Shown here piece by piece: positions 8,739 through 16,368 of a stretch of DNA of 64,000 bases (positions are counted from its first letter, which is position 1; the number at the start of each line of letters is the position of its first letter). The notes below the pieces were generated by a model, which had not been told where the DNA came from, searched no databases, and saw only the letters and a program-made list of their open reading frames with translations. The stretch is from an uncultured Blautia sp. (GTDB lineage: Bacteria > Bacillota > Clostridia > Lachnospirales > Lachnospiraceae), in NCBI GenBank assembly GCA_958367245.1, contig CATXEA010000009.1, positions 1 to 64,000 of the forward strand, read 5' to 3'. The position numbers and the translations under genes are program-made.

Positions 8739-10496
8739 ATGAAGCTTTCAGATTATATTGTTTCATTTTTAGAAAAAAAAGGAATTTATGATTTCTTTGG
8801 ATATCAGGGAACCATGATTGCGCATCTGGTAGATTCCATTGAAAAAAATCCCAATACAAACAATCATTCCAGCTACAATGAGCAGGGAGCGGCATTTGCA
8901 GCCTGCGGTTATGCTCAGGCAAAAGAAGACTGCGCCTGTGCATATGCGACCAGCGGTCCGGGAGCTGTAAACCTGCTTTCCGGCGTTGCCAACGCGTATT
9001 ACGATTCTCTGCCTGTAATTTTTCTTACAGGACAGTTAAATACTTATGAATATTCCGGAATTGAAGGGCTGCGTCAGCAGGGATTTCAGGAGACAAACGT
9101 GGTTTCCATGGTTGATTCTATCACCAAATATGCAGTGCAGATTCGGGAACCGGAGGATATTGTAAAGGAGTTAAATAAGGCGTATCACATTGCGACAACA
9201 GGAAGAAAAGGCCCTGTTCTCATTGATCTGCCGATGAACATACAGAGAAGCGAGGTAGAGCATCCGGTTTATGATATGGATGTGAAGGAAATGGGGCTGG
9301 AAGAGTTCCGGGCAGATGAGGCAGAAGCAGAGAAAGCAGTTGAAGCTGTCACAGAAGCTCTGCGTAAGGCAAAACGTCCTGTGATTATGCTTGGACACGG
9401 GGTGGACAGCCCAAGAAGCCAGTCTATGCTGATTGATTTTGCGGAAAAACTGCAGATTCCTGTAATTACCAGCGTTTTGGCGAAATCGGTTCTTCCTTAT
9501 GATAATCCGGTGAATTTCGGATGTATCGGAGGAGCTTACGGTCATCGTTACGCAAATATGATTGCCAATATCAAAAGCGACCTTCTCCTGTGCTTTGGCA
9601 TTTCCCTTTGTACAAGACAGATTGGAACGAAGGTTCACGAATTTGCGAAAAATGCAGAGATTATCCGCATCGATATTGATAAATACAATCTTCAGAGAGA
9701 TATTCACGAAAATGGCGCAGGAGAGCAGAAATTCTGTACAGATACGGCTTCCGTTATTGAGGGCCTTGCGAAAAAAGCTTTTGTAGAACAGCCCCGTCCA
9801 AGTGAATGGATGGTTGTGTGCAATGAGATTAAATCCAATCTTCAGGCTGTAGATGAGAATACGCCGGAGCGATATCCGAACCGTATGATTGCAGATTTAA
9901 GCGATATTCTTTCAGATACTTCTGCAATTGCAGTGGATGTGGGACAGCATATGGTATGGAGTTATCAGTCTTTTAAGAATCACAAGGGACAGAAGCTTCT
10001 TTTCTCCGGCGGTCACGGCGCTATGGGATATGCGCTTCCGGCAGCAATCGGCGCTTATTATGCCACCGGAAAGCCTGTAGCATGTATCTGCGGAGACGGA
10101 GCGTTCCAGATGAATATTCAGGAATTGCAGTGGGTGAAGCGTGAAGCGATTCCTGTAAAGATGATTGTTATGAATAACGGGGCGCTTGGCATGATTCGCC
10201 ATCTGCAGAGAGACTATTTTGACTGCCTCTTTGCGGGAACTTCTGACGGCTGCGGCTTTTCATCCTGCGAATTTGCAAAGGTTGCTCAGGCATATGGAAT
10301 CCGGTCAAAAAAAATGTGGTGCAATGAGGTTGCGGAAAAAGCTCCGGAATTCCTTAAGGAAGAGGGAGCAGGTCTTCTGGAGGTAACTCTGGAGCACGGA
10401 ACCTTCGCATATCCAAAGACCTGTCTGGGAGAACCGATTCATAACCAGCAGCCATATGCGCCGAGAGAAATTTATGACAGACTGGTGGCGCTGTAG
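8739..10496 (+). CDS. ThDP-dependent acetolactate-synthase-like enzyme
   Basis: I chose ATG 8739, placed 5 bases after GGAGG, over the in-frame ATG at 8727; this gives 585 residues. The order is the standard ThDP-enzyme PYR, central and PP domains. The catalytic Glu is in SSYNEQGAAFAACGYAQ (about residue 50), AYATSGPGAVNLLSGVANAYYDS is the conserved PYR loop, and GDGAFQMNIQEL followed by MIVMNNGALGMIRHLQ is the GDG...NN cofactor/Mg site. It resembles acetolactate synthase large subunits. No small regulatory subunit or other branched-chain amino acid gene is nearby; instead an SDR follows 11 bases later. Related enzymes such as YerE attach a two-carbon unit from pyruvate to a CDP-keto-sugar. 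A similar carboligation on a CDP-linked intermediate is a hypothesis from context. A biosynthetic acetolactate synthase is the alternative. Confidence 0.8.
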   Translation: MKLSDYIVSFLEKKGIYDFFGYQGTMIAHLVDSIEKNPNTNNHSSYNEQGAAFAACGYAQAKEDCACAYATSGPGAVNLLSGVANAYYDSLPVIFLTGQLNTYEYSGIEGLRQQGFQETNVVSMVDSITKYAVQIREPEDIVKELNKAYHIATTGRKGPVLIDLPMNIQRSEVEHPVYDMDVKEMGLEEFRADEAEAEKAVEAVTEALRKAKRPVIMLGHGVDSPRSQSMLIDFAEKLQIPVITSVLAKSVLPYDNPVNFGCIGGAYGHRYANMIANIKSDLLLCFGISLCTRQIGTKVHEFAKNAEIIRIDIDKYNLQRDIHENGAGEQKFCTDTASVIEGLAKKAFVEQPRPSEWMVVCNEIKSNLQAVDENTPERYPNRMIADLSDILSDTSAIAVDVGQHMVWSYQSFKNHKGQKLLFSGGHGAMGYALPAAIGAYYATGKPVACICGDGAFQMNIQELQWVKREAIPVKMIVMNNGALGMIRHLQRDYFDCLFAGTSDGCGFSSCEFAKVAQAYGIRSKKMWCNEVAEKAPEFLKEEGAGLLEVTLEHGTFAYPKTCLGEPIHNQQPYAPREIYDRLVAL

Positions 10497-10507
10497 GAGG
10501 GAGTCAG

Positions 10508-11245
10508 ATGAGCAGAGTAACAGTAGTAACAGGCGGTACTTCCGGTATAGGAAGGGGAATTGTGGAAAAGATTCTTGCAAATTCCGCAGAAGGAGACAGA
10601 ATCTTTGTAAACTATGCCCACAATGAACAGAGGGCAAAGGAGTTTCTGGACAGCCTTGCGCCGGAAGACAGGGAGAAGGTGTGCATTCTCAGGGCAGATA
10701 TGTCTTCCTATGAAGAGATGCAGAGCTTTGTCCGTGAGGTGATTGAAAAAGCAGGTCATGTAGACTGGCTGGTAAGCAATGTGGGAATCAGTACCTACGC
10801 GAAATATGAAGATTATACCTTTGAAGAATGGACAAAGATTGTAAACACCAACCTTTCCATTCCTGTATTTATGATAAAAGAGCTCCGTCCTTATATGACG
10901 GAGGGGGGAAAGGTTCTCTTTATGGGTTCCTATGCAGGAAGGCAGGCGTATTCTTCTTCCCTTGTGTATGGTGTGACCAAGGCTGCAATTCACTTCCTGA
11001 CCAAGTCTCTTGTGAAGGAATTTGAGCCGAAAGGGATTACAGTAAACGCCATTGCACCGGGCTTCATTGAAACTTCATGGCATGAGAACCGCACACAGGA
11101 AAGCTATGACAGAATCAATAAAAAGATTGCCCTTCACAGATTCGGGGAAATCAGGGATGTGGCAGAGCTGGCTTATTGTATTCTTACCAACGGATATATG
11201 AATGGAAGTATTGTGGACATTCATGGAGGATATGATTATTTTTAG
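10508..11245 (+). CDS. Short-chain dehydrogenase/reductase
   Basis: The 245-residue classical SDR shows TGGTSGIGRGI (cofactor glycine motif, residues 7-17), SNVGIST (equivalent to NAG), the catalytic Ser in FMGSYAGRQAYSSSLVYGVTKAA with YxxxK, and NAIAPGFIETSW. The C-terminal GSIVDIHGGYDYF is usual for the family. It follows the ThDP enzyme by 11 bases with its own GGAGGGAG ribosome binding site. In context it probably reduces the ketone made by the ThDP enzyme or the Gfo/Idh domain during synthesis of an unusual sugar or polyol (inference). Substrate unknown. Confidence 0.88.
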   Translation: MSRVTVVTGGTSGIGRGIVEKILANSAEGDRIFVNYAHNEQRAKEFLDSLAPEDREKVCILRADMSSYEEMQSFVREVIEKAGHVDWLVSNVGISTYAKYEDYTFEEWTKIVNTNLSIPVFMIKELRPYMTEGGKVLFMGSYAGRQAYSSSLVYGVTKAAIHFLTKSLVKEFEPKGITVNAIAPGFIETSWHENRTQESYDRINKKIALHRFGEIRDVAELAYCILTNGYMNGSIVDIHGGYDYF

Positions 11246-11272
11246 GCATACGAGGATGCCGAAGGAGGAACT

Positions 11273-12154
11273 ATGATATACGAAATTGAAAATCAGTATT
11301 TAAGAGTGCAGATTTCTTCCAAAGGAGGAGAATTCCAGTCAATCAGAGATAAAAACGGAAGGGAATATCTCTGGCAGGGAGACGAGGCTACATGGACAGA
11401 CAGAGGCCCGAACCTTTTCCCTTATATTGGAAGAATGACAAACAAGTCCTATACCTATAAGGGTAAGACATATTCTATGGATATTCATGGATTTTTGATG
11501 TATTCTGAAATGAATCTGGTAGAGCATACGGCAGACAGACTGATTATGAAGCTTGAAAGCAGCGAAGCTACCAGAGCGCAGTATCCTTTTGAGTTCAAGC
11601 TGGAAATCTGCTGGGAATTAAAGGACGAAACACTGGAACTGACCTATTGTGTGGATAACTGCGATGACAAAACCATGTACTTCGGAATCGGCGGCCATCC
11701 GGGATTTAATATTCCTGTGGAAGACGGGCTTGCTTTTGAAGATTATTATATTGATTTCGGTGAGAATGCTTCTCCGAGACTGGAGCTTCTTTCTGACGAC
11801 TGTTTTATGCTCGGCAAAGATAAGGAGCTTCCATTAAGAGAAAACAGATATCTGGATCTGCGCCATGAGCTTTTTGACAACGATGCGCTTGTACTCAATT
11901 CTATGCCGAAACAGGTGAAGATTGAAAGTCCGAAAGGCAAAAAAGCGATTATCGTAGAATTCCCGAAGATGGATTATCTGGGAATCTGGCACTGGCCGAA
12001 AACAGAGGTTCCGTATGTCTGCATTGAGCCGTGGAGCTCTCTGCCGTCCGGTAAAGACATTGTAGAGGATCTGGAGACTCAGAAAAATCTGATTTCTCTC
12101 GAAGAGGGAAGACATTACGAGAACAAATGGAGTATTACGATTGCTGATAAATAA
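11273..12154 (+). CDS. Aldose 1-epimerase family protein (LacX-like)
   Basis: This 293-residue protein has the galactose-mutarotase beta-sandwich pattern: YLWQGDEATWTDRGPNLFPYIG, the His in MDIHGFLMYSEM, GGHPGFNIPV with the second His, and the late catalytic Glu in VCIEPWSSLPSG. Family members interconvert sugar anomers in the cytoplasm. The subgroup (about 290 residues, LacX/YeaD-like) often has unknown sugar specificity. The ribosome binding site is AAGGAGGAACT. It is the last gene of the polysaccharide transcription unit. I see no convincing terminator before the ribosomal promoter that follows. Confidence 0.85.
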   Translation: MIYEIENQYLRVQISSKGGEFQSIRDKNGREYLWQGDEATWTDRGPNLFPYIGRMTNKSYTYKGKTYSMDIHGFLMYSEMNLVEHTADRLIMKLESSEATRAQYPFEFKLEICWELKDETLELTYCVDNCDDKTMYFGIGGHPGFNIPVEDGLAFEDYYIDFGENASPRLELLSDDCFMLGKDKELPLRENRYLDLRHELFDNDALVLNSMPKQVKIESPKGKKAIIVEFPKMDYLGIWHWPKTEVPYVCIEPWSSLPSGKDIVEDLETQKNLISLEEGRHYENKWSITIADK

Positions 12155-12207
12155 GGGAAACCCTTGTTATTCAGGGAAAAAGCGTTCTTGAATTAAGGAA
12201 AAAAGGC

Positions 12208-12236
12208 TTGACTACATGCGTTGCCTGTGATAAAAT
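12208..12236 (+). promoter_or_regulatory. Strong sigma-A promoter of rpmG-secE-nusG
   Basis: TTGACT (12208-12213), a 17-base spacer and TAAAAT (12231-12236) match the vegetative consensus closely. They lie about 110 bases upstream of the rpmG start. Confidence 0.85.
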
Positions 12237-12348
12237 TTACTGGCGACATGGAAGTTAGGTCTTTTTTTTATGCCGAAAAATGATAACGGATATGTCATTC
12301 TTCGGGGAACTGAAGACCATGCAAATGAAAACACTGGAGGTGGAAGTT

Positions 12349-12498
12349 GTGCGCGTTAAGATTACATTAGCATGTACTGAGTGCAAGCAGCGTAACTACA
12401 ATATGACAAAGGAGAAAAAGAACCATCCTGAGAGACTGGAAACTTCTAAATATTGTAAGTTCTGCCGCAAACACACTCTGCATAAGGAAACAAAATAA
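12349..12498 (+). CDS. rpmG: Ribosomal protein L33
   Basis: The real start is GTG 12349, 7 bases after GGAGG; this gives the usual 49-residue protein beginning MRVKITLACTECKQRNY. An upstream in-frame ATG would add an unlikely leader. CTEC and CKFC form the four-cysteine zinc ribbon of the C+ form of L33 and the C-terminus HTLHKETK is typical. It is a 50S subunit protein near the E site. It leads the secE-nusG transcription unit, as in most Firmicutes. Zinc-containing L33 paralogues elsewhere in the genome cannot be excluded. Confidence 0.95.
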   Translation: MRVKITLACTECKQRNYNMTKEKKNHPERLETSKYCKFCRKHTLHKETK

Positions 12499-12505
12499 TC
12501 CACAG

Positions 12506-12548
12506 GTAACTGTAAGGTTTTAACAGTTACTCACAGAGAAATTGTGAG
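12506..12548 (+). other. Two tandem hairpins between rpmG and secE
   Basis: GTAACTGT (12506-12513) pairs with ACAGTTAC (12523-12530), and CTCACA (12530-12535) pairs with TGTGAG (12543-12548). Neither has a T run, so they are not terminators. They fill almost the whole rpmG-secE gap and could act as an mRNA processing site or attenuator. Confidence 0.45.
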
Positions 12549-12556
12549 GTTAGGCT

Positions 12557-12763
12557 ATGGGAAAAGAAAAATCTTCTGAAAAGACCCAGAAGAAAAGTTG
12601 GTTTCAGGGACTTCAATCAGAATTCAGAAAGATTATCTGGACCGACCGTAACACCCTGATCAAGCAGACTGTAGTAGTCGTTATTGTTACTATTATTTTA
12701 GGCGCTATGGTCAGCGTTATGGACGCAGCTATTCTGGAAGGAATTAATCTTTTAGTCAAATAA
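12557..12763 (+). CDS. secE: Preprotein translocase subunit SecE
   Basis: The 68-residue protein has the family layout: a basic amphipathic N-terminus, the conserved FQGLQSEFRKIIWTDRNTL cytoplasmic helix, then one transmembrane helix (QTVVVVIVTIILGAMVSVM). SecE clamps SecY in the translocon. It is the short single-span form normal for Gram-positive bacteria. The position between rpmG and nusG is the conserved context. Confidence 0.95.
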   Translation: MGKEKSSEKTQKKSWFQGLQSEFRKIIWTDRNTLIKQTVVVVIVTIILGAMVSVMDAAILEGINLLVK

Positions 12764-12781
12764 GGGCAAAGGTGAGATTGT

Positions 12782-13300
12782 ATGTCAGAAGCGAAATGGT
12801 ACGTTGTTCATACCTATTCCGGGTATGAAAACAAAGTAAAAGCCAACATTGAAAAAACCATCGAGAACAGACATCTGGAAGACCAGATTCTGGAGGTTCG
12901 TGTCCCGTTGCAGGACGTAGTGGAAATGAAAAACGGAACTGCCAAGCAGGTCCAGAAGAAAATGTTTCCCGGCTATGTACTTCTCAATATGGTAATGAAC
13001 GATGATACATGGTATGTCGTTCGTAATACCAGAGGTGTTACAGGATTCGTTGGACCGGGGTCCAAGCCTGTGCCGCTCACAGAGGAGGAAATGTTACCAC
13101 TGGGTATCCAGAAAGAAGATATTCAGGTGGATTTTGTTGAAGGCGATATGGTAGTAGTTACCGGCGGTGCATGGAAAGATACTGTTGGCGCTATTACATC
13201 TATCAATGCTCAGAAACAGACGGTTACGATCAATGTTGAGCTGTTCGGTCGCGAAACACCGGTAGAAATTAGTTTCGCAGAAATAAAAAAAGCAGATTAA
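12782..13300 (+). CDS. nusG: Transcription elongation/antitermination factor NusG
   Basis: This 172-residue protein begins KWYVVHTYSGYENKVKANIE, the NGN domain that binds RNA polymerase clamp helices, with MFPGYVLLNMVMNDDTWYVVRNTRGVTGFVG in its second half. The KOW domain follows at about residue 120 (VEGDMVVVTGGAWKDTVGAI). It modulates pausing and couples transcription to Rho or ribosomes. Start ATG 12782 follows AAAGGTGAGATTGT. The gene lies between secE and rplK as usual. Confidence 0.96.
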   Translation: MSEAKWYVVHTYSGYENKVKANIEKTIENRHLEDQILEVRVPLQDVVEMKNGTAKQVQKKMFPGYVLLNMVMNDDTWYVVRNTRGVTGFVGPGSKPVPLTEEEMLPLGIQKEDIQVDFVEGDMVVVTGGAWKDTVGAITSINAQKQTVTINVELFGRETPVEISFAEIKKAD

Positions 13301-13338
13301 TGGTTTCCGGATGAACCGGAGACAGGTAACACATTATC

Positions 13339-13377
13339 GTGGGAGGGAAATAACCCCCGCCAATACCACATAGGAGG
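13339..13377 (+). promoter_or_regulatory. Ribosomal protein L1 operator (23S rRNA mimic) before rplK
   Basis: GTGGGAGGG (13339-13347) and CAATACCAC (13361-13369) can pair as GUGG/CCAC plus GGG/CCC around an asymmetric loop. The same GUGGGAGG and AAUACCAC strands make the L1 site on 23S rRNA. The AGGAGG of rplK (13372-13377) lies immediately 3', so L1 binding would block translation. That L1 represses the rplK-rplA mRNA by such mimicry is established in E. coli; its use here is inferred from the motif. Confidence 0.8.
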
Positions 13378-13385
13378 TGCCGAAA

Positions 13386-13811
13386 ATGGCAAAGAAAGTT
13401 ACAGGATATATTAAATTACAGATTCCGGCTGGTAAAGCAACTCCAGCACCACCGGTTGGTCCGGCTCTTGGACAGCACGGTGTAAATATCGTTCAGTTTA
13501 CAAAAGAGTTCAATGCAAGAACAGCAGATCAGGATGGTATGATCATTCCTGTAGTTATCACTGTTTACGCAGACAGAAGTTTCAGCTTCATAACCAAAAC
13601 TCCGCCGGCAGCAGTTCTTCTGAAAAAAGCTGCTAACATCAAATCCGGTTCCGGCGCACCGAACAAAACAAAAGTTGCTAAAGTTACAAAAGCTCAGGTT
13701 ACAGAAATCGCAGAGCTTAAAATGAAAGACTTAAATGCAGCATCCATCGAAGCAGCAGCCAGCATGATCGCAGGTACTGCAAGAAGTATGGGTATTGAAG
13801 TAGTAGACTAA
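13386..13811 (+). CDS. rplK: Ribosomal protein L11
   Basis: ATG 13386, 8 bases after AGGAGG, gives the canonical 141 residues; an in-frame upstream ATG at 13377 overlaps the ribosome binding site and is rejected. Signatures are the proline-rich KATPAPPVGPALGQHGVNI in the N-terminal domain, the TPPAAVLLKKAANIKSGSG linker and the C-terminal rRNA-binding AGTARSMGIEV. L11 forms the GTPase-associated centre with 23S rRNA helices 43/44. It is preceded by an L1 operator. Confidence 0.96.
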   Translation: MAKKVTGYIKLQIPAGKATPAPPVGPALGQHGVNIVQFTKEFNARTADQDGMIIPVVITVYADRSFSFITKTPPAAVLLKKAANIKSGSGAPNKTKVAKVTKAQVTEIAELKMKDLNAASIEAAASMIAGTARSMGIEVVD

Positions 13812-13832
13812 TTACTGATTAAAATATAAAGA

Positions 13833-13866
13833 GTGGGAGGGCAATCCCCGCAAATACCACAGGAGG
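13833..13866 (+). promoter_or_regulatory. Second L1 operator, before rplA
   Basis: GTGGGAGGG (13833-13841) and AAATACCAC (13852-13860) repeat the L1-site mimic seen before rplK. AGGAGG (13861-13866) directly abuts the CCAC strand. The match to the rRNA strand AAAUACCAC is even closer than in the first copy. An open reading frame starting at GTG 13833 is only this element read through. Confidence 0.8.
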
Positions 13867-13874
13867 TTATAGAA

Positions 13875-14567
13875 ATGAAACGAGGAAAGAAATACGTGGA
13901 AGCTGCGAAAGCAGTAGACCGCGCAACATTATATGATACCGCAGAAGCTATCAGCTTAGCAAAGAAAGCTGCTGTTGCAAAATTTGACGAGACAATCGAA
14001 GTTCATATCCGTACAGGCTGCGATGGCCGTCACGCAGATCAGCAGATCCGTGGTGCAGTAGTTCTGCCACATGGAACTGGTAAAAAAGTTCGTGTTTTAG
14101 TATTCGCGAAAGATGCAAAAGCAGAAGAAGCAAAAGCAGCAGGCGCTGAATTCGTAGGAGCAGAGGAACTGATTCCGAAGATCCAGAACGAAGGATGGTT
14201 AGACTTTGACGTAGTTGTTGCAACTCCAGACATGATGGGTGTTGTAGGTCGTCTTGGTCGTGTACTTGGACCGAAAGGTTTAATGCCAAACCCGAAAGCT
14301 GGTACAGTAACAATGGACGTTACTAAAGCTGTTCACGATATCAAAGCAGGTAAGATTGAATACCGTCTTGATAAAACCAACATCATTCATGTTCCGGTTG
14401 GTAAAGCATCCTTTACAGAGGAACAGTTAAGCGACAACTTCCAGACGCTGATCGAAGCTATCATCAAGGCTAGACCAAGCACACTGAAAGGTCAGTTCTT
14501 AAGAAGCGTAACAATCGCTCCTACAATGGGACCTGGTGTGAAGATCAACCCAATGAAATTAGCTTAA
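13875..14567 (+). CDS. rplA: Ribosomal protein L1
   Basis: ATG 13875, 8 bases after AGGAGG, gives the canonical 230 residues. It contains FDETIEVHIRTGCDGRHADQ, RGAVVLPHGTGK, the domain II stretch PDMMGVVGRLGRVLGPKGLMPNPKAGTVT and the C-terminal FLRSVTIAPTMGPGVKI. L1 forms the mobile L1 stalk that guides deacylated tRNA out of the E site, and is the translational repressor of its own mRNA in characterised bacteria. The gene is the last of the unit: a terminator follows and rplJ-rplL are not next to it. Confidence 0.96.
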   Translation: MKRGKKYVEAAKAVDRATLYDTAEAISLAKKAAVAKFDETIEVHIRTGCDGRHADQQIRGAVVLPHGTGKKVRVLVFAKDAKAEEAKAAGAEFVGAEELIPKIQNEGWLDFDVVVATPDMMGVVGRLGRVLGPKGLMPNPKAGTVTMDVTKAVHDIKAGKIEYRLDKTNIIHVPVGKASFTEEQLSDNFQTLIEAIIKARPSTLKGQFLRSVTIAPTMGPGVKINPMKLA

Positions 14568-14582
14568 TAGATTAAGAATAAG

Positions 14583-14617
14583 AGCTTCTGCGGAATTTTT
14601 CCGCAGGAGCTTTTTTT
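14583..14617 (+). terminator. Rho-independent terminator after rplA
   Basis: GCTTCTGCGGAA (14584-14595) pairs with TTCCGCAGGAGC ending at 14610, followed by seven T. It closes the rpmG-secE-nusG-rplK-rplA unit. Confidence 0.93.
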
Positions 14618-14681
14618 ATAGAGATTTAATAGAGGCTGGTATGTTATACTTGGAAAAGCAAAAAAGAAAAGGGGAATAAAA

Positions 14682-15656
14682 TTGGCTAATAAACGAAAAA
14701 GACGCAGAGCGCGCCGAAGAAAGAGCAGCGGTTCAGGGAAGATTATACTCTGCGCTGTAGTGGAAGTTCTTGTAATGCTTACTTTAGTGATTATCATTGG
14801 CTGGAATAAAGGGGTTAAGGAGTGGTTCGCGCAGTTTCAGATACCGGTCGTGAAAGAAGTGGATATAAGCGGAATCAACAGTCCTTACGGAATCCTGATT
14901 GACGCCCGAAGCGGGAAAACACTGGGAGAAAATGGAGCAGACGAGAGGATTTATCCCGCGTCTCTGACAAAGATGATGACTGCTATTGTTGCGATAGAGG
15001 AGCTGAAAAGCCTTGATACAGAGATTACACTGAGCAATGAAGTATTTAACGGGTTATATGAACAGGATGCCACACAGGCGGGATTTCAGCCGGGAGAGAC
15101 TGTGCGGGCAATAGACCTTCTTTATGGAGTCATGCTTCCTTCAGGAGCAGAGTGCTGCATTGGACTTGCAGACTATATTTCCGGCTCAGAAGAGGGCTTT
15201 GTACAGTTGATGAATAAGAAGGCGGACAAGCTGGGAATGGAGAATACCCATTTCATGGATTCTACCGGATTGCACAATCCGGAGCATTACAGTACGGTTC
15301 GGGATATGGCGATTCTTCTGAAGTACAGTATAAAAAATGATACCTTCCGGGAAATCGCAGAAAGCCCCTGGCATTCCACAGGACTTACCAATGTTCATCC
15401 GGACGGAATCACCTATTACAGTACCATGTTCAAGAATCTGCCTGACCCTTCTGTGACAGGCGGAAAGATTCTGGGTGGGAAGACAGGATTTACCAATGAA
15501 GCAGGTCTGTGTCTCGCCAGCTTCGCAGAAATTGAAGGCAGAGAGTATATCTTTGTTTCCGCCGGTGCCGCAGAAAACGGAGGCGCGCCCAATGTGCAGG
15601 ATGCAGTTACGGTTTATAACCGTGTAGGGGCGATTGTACAGGGGGCAGAGTCATAA
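14682..15656 (+). CDS. D-alanyl-D-alanine carboxypeptidase (S11 family)
   Basis: Translation starts at TTG 14682, 7 bases after AAAAGGGG; 324 residues. A very basic N-terminus (KRKRRRARRRKSS) precedes one signal-anchor helix (about 20-41). The penicillin-binding domain has SLTK (SxxK nucleophile), and KTG in GGKTGFTNEAG. Where the family has SxN it reads PSGAECC, so the Asn is replaced by Ala. Such enzymes trim the terminal D-Ala of peptidoglycan pentapeptides outside the membrane. The length is short and lacks the C-terminal beta domain of DacA. The gene stands alone between two terminators. Confidence 0.88.
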   Translation: MANKRKRRRARRRKSSGSGKIILCAVVEVLVMLTLVIIIGWNKGVKEWFAQFQIPVVKEVDISGINSPYGILIDARSGKTLGENGADERIYPASLTKMMTAIVAIEELKSLDTEITLSNEVFNGLYEQDATQAGFQPGETVRAIDLLYGVMLPSGAECCIGLADYISGSEEGFVQLMNKKADKLGMENTHFMDSTGLHNPEHYSTVRDMAILLKYSIKNDTFREIAESPWHSTGLTNVHPDGITYYSTMFKNLPDPSVTGGKILGGKTGFTNEAGLCLASFAEIEGREYIFVSAGAAENGGAPNVQDAVTVYNRVGAIVQGAES

Positions 15657-15666
15657 TACAATAAAA

Positions 15667-15700
15667 ATGCCGCTCCATAATCGGAGCGGCATCATTTTTA
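15667..15700. terminator. Bidirectional terminator between carboxypeptidase and rubrerythrin genes
   Basis: ATGCCGCTCC (15667-15676) pairs with GGAGCGGCAT (15683-15692). It is flanked by an A run on the left and T-rich sequence on the right, so it can serve both convergent genes. Confidence 0.9.
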
Positions 15701-15706
15701 TTAGAA

Positions 15707-16249
15707 TTAACCGAAGTATCTTTCAAGTAAGCCTTTGAATGCTTTACCGTGACGAGCTTCGTCTCTTGCCATTTCATGAACTGTGTCATGGATAGCGTCA
15801 AGGTTAGCTGCTTTAGCACGTTTAGCAAGGTCGAATTTACCTGCTGTTGCGCCGTTCTCTGCTGCTACACGCATTTCAAGGTTTTTCTTTGTGCTGTCTG
15901 TAACAACTTCGCCTAATAATTCAGCGAATTTAGCAGCATGCTCTGCTTCTTCGTAAGCAGCTTTTTCCCAGTATAAACCGATTTCCGGGTATCCTTCTCT
16001 GTGAGCTACTCTTGCCATTGCAAGGTACATACCAACTTCAGAGCACTCACCTTCGAAGTTTGCTCTTAAGTCTGCAAGAATATCTTCGCTAACACCCTGA
16101 GCTACACCTACAACGTGCTCTGCTGCCCAAGACATTTCAGCGTCCTGTTTTGTAAATTTGTCTGCCGGTGCTTTACAGATTGGACATACCTCCGGTGCAG
16201 CATCTCCTTCATGAACGTAACCACATACACTACATACCCATTTTGCCAT
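15707..16249 (-). CDS. Reverse rubrerythrin
   Basis: In this 180-residue protein the rubredoxin domain comes first (CSVCGY and CPICKAP at residues 6-25) and the ferritin-like di-iron four-helix bundle second. Di-iron ligands are visible in NFEGECSEVGMY, YEEAEHAAKF and MARDEARHGKAF. This order defines reverse rubrerythrins, which in clostridia reduce hydrogen peroxide and oxygen with electrons from NADH-dependent reductases. Its promoter region carries a perfect 19-base PerR-type palindrome. The perR-like gene lies just upstream in the same orientation, the expected regulator and target pair. Confidence 0.93.
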   Translation of the reverse strand: MAKWVCSVCGYVHEGDAAPEVCPICKAPADKFTKQDAEMSWAAEHVVGVAQGVSEDILADLRANFEGECSEVGMYLAMARVAHREGYPEIGLYWEKAAYEEAEHAAKFAELLGEVVTDSTKKNLEMRVAAENGATAGKFDLAKRAKAANLDAIHDTVHEMARDEARHGKAFKGLLERYFG

Positions 16250-16306
16250 AATTGTAATCTCCTTTTCTTTTAATAAGTTTTATTTTTATTTAGTTTTTCT
16301 TTTGAT

Positions 16307-16325
16307 AACAGTAATTATTACTGTT
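16307..16325. promoter_or_regulatory. PerR/Fur box before rubrerythrin
   Basis: AACAGTAATTATTACTGTT is a perfect 9-1-9 palindrome about 58 bases upstream of the rubrerythrin ATG. It resembles the TTATAATNATTATAA PerR consensus and shares its ATAATxATT-like centre with the box before the regulator gene. Confidence 0.8.
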
Positions 16326-16368
16326 TTAAATTTAGCATATAAATCTGGACTTGTCAAGTACAAAAATG

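Noticed and set aside
8739..10496. Branched-chain amino acid acetolactate synthase (ilvB) or IolD
   Set aside because: No ilvN, ilvC or inositol genes nearby and a polysaccharide context; the sequence is ALS-like only, so no gene symbol is assigned.
13833..13874. Longer N-terminus of L1 from GTG 13833
   Set aside because: The extra 14 codons are the L1 operator and ribosome binding site read through; the 230-residue form from 13875 is the family standard.
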